A DNA stretch of 64,000 bases from Actinomycetaceae bacterium. GTDB lineage: Bacteria; Actinomycetota; Actinomycetes; Actinomycetales; Actinomycetaceae. The translations under genes were made by a program, and so were the position numbers. The stretch is taken from the NCBI GenBank assembly GCA_028724905.1, contig JAQYTG010000018.1, forward strand, positions 62,001 to 126,000. Reading direction: 5' to 3'. Each line of letters opens with the position of its first letter. Positions within the stretch are counted from its first letter, which is position 1. The notes beneath the pieces are model-generated. The model had not been told where the DNA came from. It did not search any database and saw only the letters and a list, made by a program, of their open reading frames with translations. Of the stretch, positions 44,164-51,464 are shown in pieces.

Positions 44164-45600
44164 TCAGTGCCGCCGCTTGAAATGCTTGAGATGCTTAGGG
44201 CGGCCAATTACTGGGACGTCTCGGGGCACTGCCGGAGCTTCCTGCCAGCCATCGCTTGGCTCAGGCGGAATTGTCTGCTCGGAGCCTTTGAGCTTGGGTA
44301 GTCCTGGCGTGCGATCGACGCGCCAGGAAGAGTCCGTTACCATGCGTGCCGCCGCAAGGCCGCAGCCGATAGCTGAAATTACCAAGACAATGGTGACGAT
44401 TTCCCCTAAAGCCAGAGCTCCTGAGCCGTTGTTAATCTCACTCAGTGCTCTGTAGAACGGCACGCCAGGGATCATCAATACCACCGCCGGCACTGAGAGC
44501 GACACTCGGGAATGCTCGCAGAAACGGGCAGCATACTGGGCAAAGAGACCAGCGGCAAAGGCGGCCAGCCCCACTGCGGCGAGCCAAGGAAAGCCACAAT
44601 CTTGTATGGAGAGCCGGAAAGTATTGATGATGGCTCCATTGATGCTGGCGATGAGGCAGGCGCGGAGCGGTGCATTAAACAAACTGGCAAAGCCAAAGGA
44701 AGCAATAAACGATGCTACGCAGCGGGCAGCGAGTAACACTCCGGCGCTGAGAGTGTAGCCATCAATGTCTGAGGTGGTAGACCAATGGAGGGCTGCCGTC
44801 ACGCACCAGACGGCCATAGCTGAGGAAAACATCAGCATTGCCACGTAGACTGAGCGTGAGATGCCCGCAGAGAAATCTTGGCGAATAAGATCCAAAATAG
44901 CTGTGACGAGCGGGAAGCCAGGAACGAGGAACAGTAGAGCTGCCACGACGCCCGTTTGGTGCGTGGCGTCGATGAGAGAGAAGTAGCGTCCGGCGCTGAT
45001 GACGGCGATGTAGATAAAGGAAGCGACCACCCCACACACAAACCAGGTGCCGAAATGATTCATGTGCCGCTTCATCATAAAGCGGCGTACGCATTGGCCG
45101 CAGGTGGCGGCAATAAAAACGGCGATACATTCGGAGAAGCCGCCCTTGTTGAGAAAGGCAAATGCGGCGCAGGCAATACCAGATAGGAAAGCCGAGAGCG
45201 GCACACTGTAGAGCGCAGGGCGGCGCTCAATGCGGGTCAGTGCCCGTTCAGCATCTTCTGCGAGCAATCCGTGCGGTGGTAGCGAATTGATGAAATGTTC
45301 GAGAGCGTCAATACGATCAGCATTGACGCCGAGGATGCGCTGCTCGGCAATTTCGGTGCGGAATGTGCCGTTGGCGTACGCCGTCACCGAAATCTCGGTG
45401 TATGTGACCTGAGCGTACATACGGTCAATACCTATGGAGTGTGCCAGACGCTCCATAGCGTCTTTGACGCGATACGATGAAGCTCCAGCAGAGAGCATCA
45501 TCAACCCCATGTGTAGGACTACTCCGATTTGGTGTGCCAGGCGCCGGTGCGCCGCAGTGAGATCATCGTGTCTGGTGTCGTCTACGCTATTGCTGTCCAC
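44164..45600 (-). CDS. ThrE-type threonine/serine exporter family protein
   Basis: A membrane protein of 478 residues combining both halves of the ThrE family: an N-terminal DUF1212 part (HQIGVVLHMGLMMLSAGASS, with the conserved region VTYTEISVTAYANG) and a C-terminal ThrE_2 part, with about 10 hydrophobic segments. The Corynebacterium protein exports threonine and serine. The GTG at 45600 is chosen because TACAAT ends 6 nt upstream with no ribosome site; the frame is open 32 codons further upstream with a weakly hydrophobic stretch. It converges with the AspT/YidE-type transporter and is divergent from the ilv operon. Confidence 0.86.
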   Translation of the reverse strand: MDSNSVDDTRHDDLTAAHRRLAHQIGVVLHMGLMMLSAGASSYRVKDAMERLAHSIGIDRMYAQVTYTEISVTAYANGTFRTEIAEQRILGVNADRIDALEHFINSLPPHGLLAEDAERALTRIERRPALYSVPLSAFLSGIACAAFAFLNKGGFSECIAVFIAATCGQCVRRFMMKRHMNHFGTWFVCGVVASFIYIAVISAGRYFSLIDATHQTGVVAALLFLVPGFPLVTAILDLIRQDFSAGISRSVYVAMLMFSSAMAVWCVTAALHWSTTSDIDGYTLSAGVLLAARCVASFIASFGFASLFNAPLRACLIASINGAIINTFRLSIQDCGFPWLAAVGLAAFAAGLFAQYAARFCEHSRVSLSVPAVVLMIPGVPFYRALSEINNGSGALALGEIVTIVLVISAIGCGLAAARMVTDSSWRVDRTPGLPKLKGSEQTIPPEPSDGWQEAPAVPRDVPVIGRPKHLKHFKRRH

Positions 45601-45606
45601 GGCGCC

Positions 45607-45612
45607 ATTGTA
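45607..45612 (-). promoter_or_regulatory. -10 box for the leaderless thrE-like gene
   Basis: On the minus strand TACAAT is followed by GGCGCC and the GTG at 45600. The absence of a ribosome site supports a leaderless mRNA. Confidence 0.55.
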
Positions 45613-45878
45613 AAAAAGGAAAACGAATCTAAAAGCGGGCATATAGTCGCATTGGACTTTAGTCTGTGGTGGGAAATCGTGGGTGGGGCAGCGCACCGTC
45701 TATGCCCGATTTTCAAGGCATTTAAGCGTAGGGTGGTGCGCGGTCGAACAGTGCGAAAACGCCGTGGTAAGTGTTGTCACAGCAGTGCAATAGCTCATAC
45801 TCTTTTCCGCATATCGAGAGCGTAATCCACTATATGAGACGATCACTGCCGTGTTGGTGTGGAACAGTCGGTATGTAC

Positions 45879-45884
45879 TACGCT
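45879..45884 (+). promoter_or_regulatory. -10 box for the ilv leader transcript
   Basis: TACGCT is followed by 6 nt and the ATG of the leader peptide at 45891. A possible -35, TTGGTG at 45854-45859, has a long spacer of 19 bp. Confidence 0.45.
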
Positions 45885-45890
45885 GATGCC

Positions 45891-45935
45891 ATGACAATAC
45901 GGCACTTGGTAATTAGACAGCGCGCCAGCTGGTGA
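45891..45935 (+). CDS. ilvL: ilv operon leader peptide
   Basis: A 14-codon frame, MTIRHLVIRQRASW, with Ile, Leu, Val, Ile clustered in the first eight codons. It lies 19 bp before a strong intrinsic terminator and about 100 bp before ilvB. Similar short leader peptides with branched-chain codons precede ilvB in Corynebacterium and Streptomyces. Slow translation of the Ile/Leu/Val codons under shortage would favour an alternative pairing: CGCGCCAGC (45920-45928) with GCCTGGTGCGCG (45943-45954), which overlaps the left arm of the terminator. There is no ribosome site, and a -10 box lies 6 nt upstream, so the peptide is probably translated from a leaderless mRNA. Confidence 0.8.
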   Translation: MTIRHLVIRQRASW

Positions 45936-45953
45936 GTTGCTAGCCTGGTGCGC

Positions 45954-45977
45954 GCCCCTCTGACGAGGGGCTTTTTT
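45954..45977 (+). terminator. Attenuator terminator of the ilvBNC operon
   Basis: GCCCCTC-TGAC-GAGGGGC forms a perfect 7-bp stem with a 4-nt loop followed by TTTTTT (45972-45977). It lies between the leader peptide and ilvB and would stop transcription when branched-chain amino acids are plentiful. Confidence 0.85.
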
Positions 45978-46034
45978 ATTGTCACACCCGCGAATCTGCC
46001 AAACGGTAGATCACCCATCCACGAAAGGGGCACG

Positions 46035-47852
46035 ATGGCTCAGGAATCTGAGGCACTGAAGCCTAGTTCATTCGCCTGTACAGGCGGAAGAGAAGCGATA
46101 CGAGAAAAGTCCACGGGGGCACGTTCGATTGTGCGCACGCTCGAAGAGCTGGGCGTACAGACGGTATTTGGGATTCCTGGTGGAGCTATTTTGCCCACTT
46201 TTGACGCTATCTATCACGCAGAGAAACTCAACTACGTCCTCACTCGCCACGAACAAGGTGCCGGCCATGCTGCGGAGGGATACGCCGTCTCAACAGGTAA
46301 AGTGGGGGTGGCGCTCGTCACTTCCGGCCCAGGAGCTACTAATTTAGTGACGCCGCTCCTCGATGCGAACCTGGACTCGGTGCCGATGGTGGCTATCACT
46401 GGCCAAGTGGGTGCCGATGCGATCGGCACAGATGCTTTTCAAGAGGCCGATATTATCGGCGCCACGCTACCATTGACGAAACATTCGTTCCTGATCACTG
46501 ATGCCAACGATATTCCAGCGCGCCTAGCTGAGGCTTTTTACATCGCAGCCAGCGGACGTCCTGGGCCAGTGCTGGTAGATGTGACGAAATCAGCGCAGAC
46601 CCAAGAAGCGGATTTCGTGTGGCCGCCGCGCATTGACCTGCCTGGATATCGCCCGCAAGTGCAGCCGGATTCTGAAGCTGTCGAAGAGGCGGCAGCGCTG
46701 ATCGCCGCTGCGAAACGTCCGGTGCTGTACGTCGGTGGCGGTCTGGTACGTGCTGGGGCGAGCGAAGAGCTGAAGAAGCTGGTAGAACTGACGAACATTC
46801 CGGTGGTGACAACGCTCAATGCGCGTGGAGCTTTCCCTGATTCTGATAGTCACAGCTTGGGGATGCCAGGAATGCACGGCACCGTGCCAGCCGTCATTGG
46901 AATGCAGAAAGCAGATCTGCTGATTACCCTCGGGGCGCGTTTTGATGATCGCGTCACGGGTGATGTCGCCACGTTTGCTCCCCATGCGAAAGTGATCCAC
47001 GCAGATATTGATCCGGCTGAAATCGGTAAGATCCGAGCAGCGGATGTAGCTCTTGTGGGAGACGTAAAAGCTAGCGTGCAGGCGCTGCTGGACGCTTTAC
47101 CCGAGGCGATCACCCACTATGGAGAGTCGGATCTCAGTACGTGGTGGACGTTCCTCGCAAAGCTCAAAGCCAATTACAGCCCTGGCTACGACGAGCCAGA
47201 AGATGGCTTGATGAGCCCACAGTACGTGATTGAGCGCCTCGGAGCAGCGGCTCCAGATGCAATTTTTACCACTGGCGTGGGCCAGCACCAGATGTGGGCT
47301 CAACAGTTCATCAAGATGGAGTTCCCGCGCCAGCTCGTGACGAGCTGCGGAGCTGGCACAATGGGCTTTGGCGTGCCCAGTGCTATGGGAGCTCAAGCTG
47401 GCAATCCAGATAAAACCGTGTGGTGTATTGACGGCGATGGCTCATTCCAGATGACGAATCAGGAACTCGTGACCTGCGCGCTCAACAATATCCCCATCAA
47501 AGTGGCACTTATCAACAACTCTAGCTTGGGGATGGTACGCCAATGGCAGACGCTCTTCTACGGCAAACGCTATTCCCACACGGATCTGAATGATGGCGCT
47601 GGTACAGTGGGTATCCCAGATTTTATGAAGCTCGCCCAAGCCTACGGCTGTGCAGCTTTCCGCGTGGAAAAATACGCGGATGTCGATGCCACGATCGCTC
47701 AAGCTATGCAGATCAATGATCGTCCAGTGGTGGTGGAATTTGTGGTGAGCCCAGACTCGATGGTGTGGCCAATGGTGGCTGCCGGCACGGCAAACGATTC
47801 AATCCAGTATGCGCTCGATCAGCGCCCAGATTTCAGCAAAGTGGAGGCGTAA
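46035..47852 (+). CDS. ilvB: Acetolactate synthase large subunit
   Basis: A thiamine diphosphate enzyme of 605 residues that makes acetolactate or acetohydroxybutyrate, the first shared step of branched-chain amino acid synthesis. Visible are the activating Glu region ([13 protein letters not shown], then [16 protein letters not shown]), the FAD/CoA-oxidase-like middle domain and the TPP motif [23 protein letters not shown] with the following [12 protein letters not shown]. The ATG at 46035 has GAAAGGGG 5-7 nt upstream; an ATG-less extension back to 45948 overlaps the terminator. ilvN follows after 7 bp. Expression is likely controlled by the upstream attenuator. Confidence 0.97.
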   Translation: MAQESEALKPSSFACTGGREAIREKSTGARSIVRTLEELGVQTVFGIPGGAILPTFDAIYHAEKLNYVLTRHEQGAGHAAEGYAVSTGKVGVALVTSGPGATNLVTPLLDANLDSVPMVAITGQVGADAIGTDAFQEADIIGATLPLTKHSFLITDANDIPARLAEAFYIAASGRPGPVLVDVTKSAQTQEADFVWPPRIDLPGYRPQVQPDSEAVEEAAALIAAAKRPVLYVGGGLVRAGASEELKKLVELTNIPVVTTLNARGAFPDSDSHSLGMPGMHGTVPAVIGMQKADLLITLGARFDDRVTGDVATFAPHAKVIHADIDPAEIGKIRAADVALVGDVKASVQALLDALPEAITHYGESDLSTWWTFLAKLKANYSPGYDEPEDGLMSPQYVIERLGAAAPDAIFTTGVGQHQMWAQQFIKMEFPRQLVTSCGAGTMGFGVPSAMGAQAGNPDKTVWCIDGDGSFQMTNQELVTCALNNIPIKVALINNSSLGMVRQWQTLFYGKRYSHTDLNDGAGTVGIPDFMKLAQAYGCAAFRVEKYADVDATIAQAMQINDRPVVVEFVVSPDSMVWPMVAAGTANDSIQYALDQRPDFSKVEA

Positions 47853-47859
47853 AACCATC

Positions 47860-48447
47860 ATGGCAAAAAAACACACAATTTCGCTGCTCGTAGAGAATAA
47901 GGCGGGTGTTCTCACGCGCGTAGCTGGCCTATATGCGCGGCGAGCGTTCAACATTGATTCATTAGCTGTGGGGATTACGGAAGATCCGGAGATATCTCGA
48001 ATCACTCTAGTGGTAGATGCGAAAAAGGCCCCGATCGAACAGATCACCAAGCAGTTGAACAAACTGCTCAACGTGATTGCCATCGAAGAGCTCAAGGACG
48101 ATACGTCTGTGCAGCGCAAGCTGGTGTTGGTGAAGGTCTCGGCGGACGACTCCAACCGCAGCAACGTTTTGCAGGTGATTTCGATGTTTCGGGCGCACGT
48201 GGTGGATGTGGCTCCGAAAGCCGTCACCATTGAAACCACTGGATCGAAGCAGAAAGTGGAGGCGCTTTTGGCTGCCCTGGAGCCGTATGGGATCAAGGAG
48301 ATTGTGCAATCAGGTACGGTGGCAATCGGGCGAGGGCCAGATTCCATGAGCGAGCAGCTACGTGTGCGGCTCTCGCGTCAGCGCCAGGAACACGTGGAAC
48401 CAGATGTGCTCCATACGGATGACGACGCACCTCACGCCGATCAATAG
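47860..48447 (+). CDS. ilvN: Acetolactate synthase small (regulatory) subunit
   Basis: A protein of 195 residues with an N-terminal ACT domain (HTISLLVENKAGVLTRVAGLYARRAFNIDSLAVG) that binds valine and feeds back on IlvB, and the ALS_ss C-terminal domain (LVLVKVSADDSNRSNVLQVISMF). The last 20 residues extend beyond the usual length. The ATG at 47860 begins 7 bp after the ilvB stop; a GGAGG sequence within the end of ilvB lies 13 nt upstream. A 232-bp gap with tandem palindromes separates it from ilvC. Confidence 0.95.
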   Translation: MAKKHTISLLVENKAGVLTRVAGLYARRAFNIDSLAVGITEDPEISRITLVVDAKKAPIEQITKQLNKLLNVIAIEELKDDTSVQRKLVLVKVSADDSNRSNVLQVISMFRAHVVDVAPKAVTIETTGSKQKVEALLAALEPYGIKEIVQSGTVAIGRGPDSMSEQLRVRLSRQRQEHVEPDVLHTDDDAPHADQ

Positions 48448-48480
48448 GGAAGACAATGTGCTGCGTGACGTCAGCTCCAG

Positions 48481-48518
48481 CCAGGTACCTGGAAAACTTC
48501 CAGGTACCTGGAAAACGG
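48481..48518 (+). promoter_or_regulatory. Tandem 12-bp palindromes upstream of ilvC
   Basis: CCAGGTACCTGG, a perfect palindrome, occurs at 48481-48492 and 48500-48511, within 19-bp direct repeats ending AAAACTT and AAAACGG. Two sites on the same face of the helix (19 bp, about two turns) suggest an operator or activator site for ilvC. It lies 33 bp after ilvN and 162 bp before ilvC. Confidence 0.65.
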
Positions 48519-48679
48519 TCTATGTGCGTGAGTGGGCGTAGCGCGCAGCGAGTGTGGCACACTCAGCATGGCGCACACAATACGTGGTGCACACAATAAA
48601 GTAGAACGACAGATAAAAGAACACGTCAATACGTTTGACAGCTAAGTTTTCAGCTAAAGACAACAAAAAGGAGAATACC

Positions 48680-49708
48680 GTGGCAACGATTTATTATGAT
48701 GATGACGCCGATCTGAAGTATCTGGAGGGCAAGACTGTAGCGGTGATCGGCTACGGCTCCCAGGGTCATGCACACGCGCTCAATTTGCGCGATTCTGGCG
48801 TCGATGTAGTGGTGGGGCTACGCCCAGATTCCAAGAGCGTAGCAAAAGCTGAGGAGCAGGGCTTGCGGGTTGCTTCTGTGGAAGAGGCAACCAAGCAGGG
48901 CGATATTGTGATGATTTTGGCGCCCGACCAGTATCAGCGCACTATTTACTCAGAGCAAATCGAGCCGAATCTGAAACCCGACGCCGCGCTTTTCTTTGCC
49001 CACGGCTTCAACATCCGTTTTGGCTATATTAAGCCAGGTGCCGGACATGATGTGTGCATGGTAGCTCCTAAAGGTCCAGGGCACACCGTGCGCCGGCAAT
49101 TTGAGCAGGGGCGAGGCGTGCCTGACATTATCGCCGTGGAGCAAGATGCCTCCGGCCAAGCCTGGCAGATCACCTTGGCTTATGCCAAAGCTATCGGTGG
49201 CACCCGTGCTGGCGTGATTAAGACCACCTTTACTGAAGAGACGGAAACGGATCTTTTCGGCGAGCAGGCAGTGCTGTGTGGCGGATTAAGCAAGCTGATT
49301 ATGAGCGGCTTTGAGACTCTAGTAGCAGCTGGATATCAGCCAGAAATCGCCTATTTCGAGGTGTGCCACGAGATGAAACTCATCGTGGATCTCATCAATG
49401 AGGGTGGTCTGTCTAAGATGCGCTGGAGCATCTCGGATACTGCTGAGTATGGCGATTACGTCTCCGGCCCGCGCGTGATTACCCCCGAGGTGAAAGACAA
49501 TATGCGGGCAGTGCTGGATGACATTCAAAGCGGTGCTTTCGCTGAGCGCTTTATCGCAGATCAAGATAGCGGAGCTGCGGAATTTAAGGAGCTGCGCGCT
49601 GCCGGAGAATCTCATCAAATCGAAAAGGTGGGGCTTGACCTGCGCAAGATGTTTGCCTGGGGATCCGCCGTCGATGCGGACTATCAGCAAGGCCACGCTG
49701 CCCGCTGA
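48680..49708 (+). CDS. ilvC: Ketol-acid reductoisomerase
   Basis: A class I (short) enzyme of 342 residues that isomerises and reduces acetolactate to dihydroxy-isovalerate with NADPH and Mg. The Rossmann loop is [17 protein letters not shown], and the loop after the second strand (GLRPDSKS) has Arg and Ser residues that favour NADPH; metal ligands are in [16 protein letters not shown] and the CHEMKLI region. The GTG start at 48680 has AAAAGGAG 6 nt upstream, while the earlier in-frame start (48635) has none. It probably has its own promoter, given the 232-bp gap and the tandem palindromes upstream. Confidence 0.96.
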   Translation: MATIYYDDDADLKYLEGKTVAVIGYGSQGHAHALNLRDSGVDVVVGLRPDSKSVAKAEEQGLRVASVEEATKQGDIVMILAPDQYQRTIYSEQIEPNLKPDAALFFAHGFNIRFGYIKPGAGHDVCMVAPKGPGHTVRRQFEQGRGVPDIIAVEQDASGQAWQITLAYAKAIGGTRAGVIKTTFTEETETDLFGEQAVLCGGLSKLIMSGFETLVAAGYQPEIAYFEVCHEMKLIVDLINEGGLSKMRWSISDTAEYGDYVSGPRVITPEVKDNMRAVLDDIQSGAFAERFIADQDSGAAEFKELRAAGESHQIEKVGLDLRKMFAWGSAVDADYQQGHAAR

Positions 49709-50117
49709 GCTGGTAACAGCCCGCTCTGAGAGGTTCAGGCGCGCTCGAAGCCACAGACAGTGCGTGTTCAAATAGGGCGAGCCGAGATAAGCGCGGGCGC
49801 CATGCGGGCTCGTTTCTCGTGGCGCCGCATAGCCGACGCGTTGCTGACGCTGTGCCGATACGTGGCCGTGCGCTGTACCGATACTCAGCCGCGGCAGTTG
49901 TTGCCCGCAGCCCCTAGAGCATAGTGAGCTAGAGCTGCGGGCAGCGGCGCCTGAAATCTGTGCTCGCAGCTGGGCACTCGGATGTGGCAGATACTGCGAG
50001 CTGGTACTGTGGGGCAAGGCGCCAGCTAGCACCTCACTGCCGCGGCTGAGGCGTGAGTGGCTGCCTCTCGCAGGCATAATCTTCCTGCGCATATTTTTAG
50101 CTGCGTTCTAGCTCCAT
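49709..50117. other. Gene-free region after ilvC
   Basis: No gene is supported; a long minus-strand frame here is a shadow of ilvC and has no recognisable sequence. A stem-loop lies at 49902-49943. Confidence 0.45.
49902..49943 (+). terminator. Stem-loop after ilvC
   Basis: TGCCCGCAGC at 49902-49911 pairs perfectly with GCTGCGGGCA at 49934-49943 around a 22-nt loop that contains two CTAG words. It lies about 190 bp after the ilvC stop and lacks a T-run, so a terminator role is uncertain. Confidence 0.4.
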
Positions 50118-50123
50118 TAGAAT
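50118..50123 (+). promoter_or_regulatory. -10 box for the 51-residue protein gene
   Basis: TAGAAT is followed by 7 nt and the ATG at 50131. This fits the leaderless pattern seen at other genes here. Confidence 0.5.
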
Positions 50124-50130
50124 GGCGCCT

Positions 50131-50286
50131 ATGAGCAATCCTATGAGGCAGTCACACAATACCGATGGCGGTGAATGGCGCCCGCGCGGGCCAAAGAAAT
50201 CTCAGCGAGTCATCGCTATTGTGGTGGTACTAGCCATGATTTTCACCACGTTCGTTGCGGCGCTGGCAGTGGCGTTCGGCTCTTGA
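50131..50286 (+). CDS. Small single-pass membrane protein (51 residues)
   Basis: A short frame from ATG 50131 to TGA 50284-50286 encodes 51 residues: a polar N-terminal half with a basic patch (RPRGPKKSQR) followed by one hydrophobic helix (VIAIVVVLAMIFTTFVAALA) and a very short tail. The positive-inside rule predicts the N-terminus in the cytoplasm. A TAGAAT box 7 nt upstream fits a leaderless transcript. I do not recognise the family; such small proteins with one helix are common in Actinobacteria, for instance as division or secretion accessories, but no role is claimed. It is followed by 315 bp without a gene and then luxS. Confidence 0.6.
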   Translation: MSNPMRQSHNTDGGEWRPRGPKKSQRVIAIVVVLAMIFTTFVAALAVAFGS

Positions 50287-50601
50287 GGTGTGCACTCTGG
50301 GGAGCTGCCCGTCGGGTTATTCGCTTGTTCTACTTATTCGCTTGGTCTAGCCATGCGGCTTTTTCAGACGAGCGTTTCTCAGACAAGCGCGTGCACAGAT
50401 GCGCAGGGTCGATCCTTATATAGAACCTGAACGCATACAAGGGAGTTGGTAGGGGAGTAGATAGCGTATGTGCCCTGCTAGTGGGAGTGCAACAGGGCGT
50501 AAAAGTGAGCGTGAAAACACAAGCACATCCGCATAAAGTAAGTCCGCATAAAACAGGTGCGCAGAAGCAGGGCACGCGAATACAACAGAAAAGTGGGAAA
50601 G
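50287..50601. other. Gene-free region before luxS
   Basis: No gene seen. A 17-bp imperfect tandem duplication (TTATTCGCTTGTTCTAC, TTATTCGCTTGGTCTAG) lies at 50317-50350. The ribosome site GGGAAAG of luxS is at the right end. Confidence 0.4.
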
Positions 50602-51066
50602 ATGGAAAAGATCGCAAGTTTTACCGTGGATCATCAGGCGCTACTTCCTGGGCTCTACCTGTCGCGTGTGGACACAAACGGGCAGAGCGTCGTCACCACA
50701 TTTGATCTGCGTTTGACGGCGCCCAACCGCGAGCCGGTGCTGGACGTTCCGGCTGTGCACACAATCGAACATCTCGGAGCTACGTATCTACGCAACTGCT
50801 CTGCGAAAGATGGCGTGATCTACTTCGGCCCTATGGGGTGCCGAACCGGCTTCTACTTAGTGATGTTTGGGCAGCTCACACCGGAAGAGATAGAGCCTGT
50901 TGTGACAGGTATGTGTGATTTTATTCTGAGCTACACGGGGCAGGTGCCTGGTGCGCAGCCAGAGCAGTGCGGCAACTACCTTGACCACAACCTCTCGATG
51001 GCACAGTTCTACATCCGCCGTTACCGTGAACAGCTCAGCCACCGGCGTTTCAGCTACCCAGGCTAA
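50602..51066 (+). CDS. luxS: S-ribosylhomocysteine lyase
   Basis: An enzyme of 154 residues that splits S-ribosylhomocysteine into homocysteine and DPD, the precursor of autoinducer-2, as part of methyl-cycle detoxification. The metal-binding motif HTIEHL (His, Glu, His), the GPMGCRTGFY segment with the catalytic Cys, and the later metal-ligand Cys in CGNYLDH are all present. The ATG at 50602 has GGGAAAG just upstream. No pfs or methionine genes are adjacent. The stop codon lies in a 31-bp tandem duplication, followed by an IS30 transposase remnant. Confidence 0.95.
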   Translation: MEKIASFTVDHQALLPGLYLSRVDTNGQSVVTTFDLRLTAPNREPVLDVPAVHTIEHLGATYLRNCSAKDGVIYFGPMGCRTGFYLVMFGQLTPEEIEPVVTGMCDFILSYTGQVPGAQPEQCGNYLDHNLSMAQFYIRRYREQLSHRRFSYPG

Positions 51067-51112
51067 GCTACATGGACTCATCAGCTACCCATGCTAAGCT
51101 ACATGGACTCAG
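51051..51112 (+). repeat. 31-bp tandem duplication spanning the luxS stop codon
   Basis: Units beginning CAGCTACCCA lie at 51051-51081 and 51082-51112; they differ at two positions. The TAA in the first unit is the luxS stop. The right end abuts the end of the IS30-like remnant. Confidence 0.9.
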
Positions 51113-51254
51113 CCGCGCTTGATCTCGCGGCTGATCGCGGATCGGTGAAAGCCTAGTATTCGCGCGATCTGGGCGAGAGATGGTCACCACGCTCAAGACG
51201 CTTTTCCATCTCGATACGATCCTCAAGCGTCACATGACGATACCCTATCCCCAT
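51109..51254 (-). pseudogene. IS30-family transposase N-terminal remnant, frameshifted
   Basis: Read on the minus strand from the ATG at 51254, MGIGYRHVTLEDRIEMEKRL matches the N-terminal helix-turn-helix entry of IS30 transposases. After GDHLS the frame shifts; in the next frame the match continues as LAQIARILGFHRSAISREI followed by KRG and a stop at 51109. The catalytic DDE part, about 280 residues, is absent. So this is a decayed end of an insertion sequence. A 10-bp inverted repeat (GGAGTGCAAC at 51256-51265, complement at 51311-51320) lies just outside its start and may be a relic of the element's end. Confidence 0.78.
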
Positions 51255-51255
51255 A

Positions 51256-51320
51256 GGAGTGCAACTTTTTCGACTGTATATTTTTTTCGACAGCCACAAT
51301 CGTAAAAGACGTTGCACTCC
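51256..51320. repeat. 10-bp inverted repeat near the IS30 remnant
   Basis: GGAGTGCAAC at 51256-51265 and GTTGCACTCC at 51311-51320, with AT-rich DNA between them that repeats TTTTTCGAC. Ends with TTGCACT are common in IS30-family elements, but the match here is short. Confidence 0.5.
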
Positions 51321-51464
51321 GAAACAGACCCCCACATTTTCAGCTCTGCGGCTGTAGAGCGTAAGCTGTCTGTGCAAAAGGAATTATGCTGCGTCGATGC
51401 GTGAGCTCGTCGCAGCTCACTGTGCTCGCTGCCCTCGTATAGCAGCGGGCTTATTGGAGGCACG

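Noticed and set aside
45697..46034. T-box or riboswitch upstream of ilvB
   Set aside because: No T-box core or specifier stem is seen; a leader peptide and terminator explain the region better.
49319..50092. 257-residue minus-strand frame over the end of ilvC
   Set aside because: Most of it is antisense to ilvC; the remainder is Ser/Arg-rich without family features.
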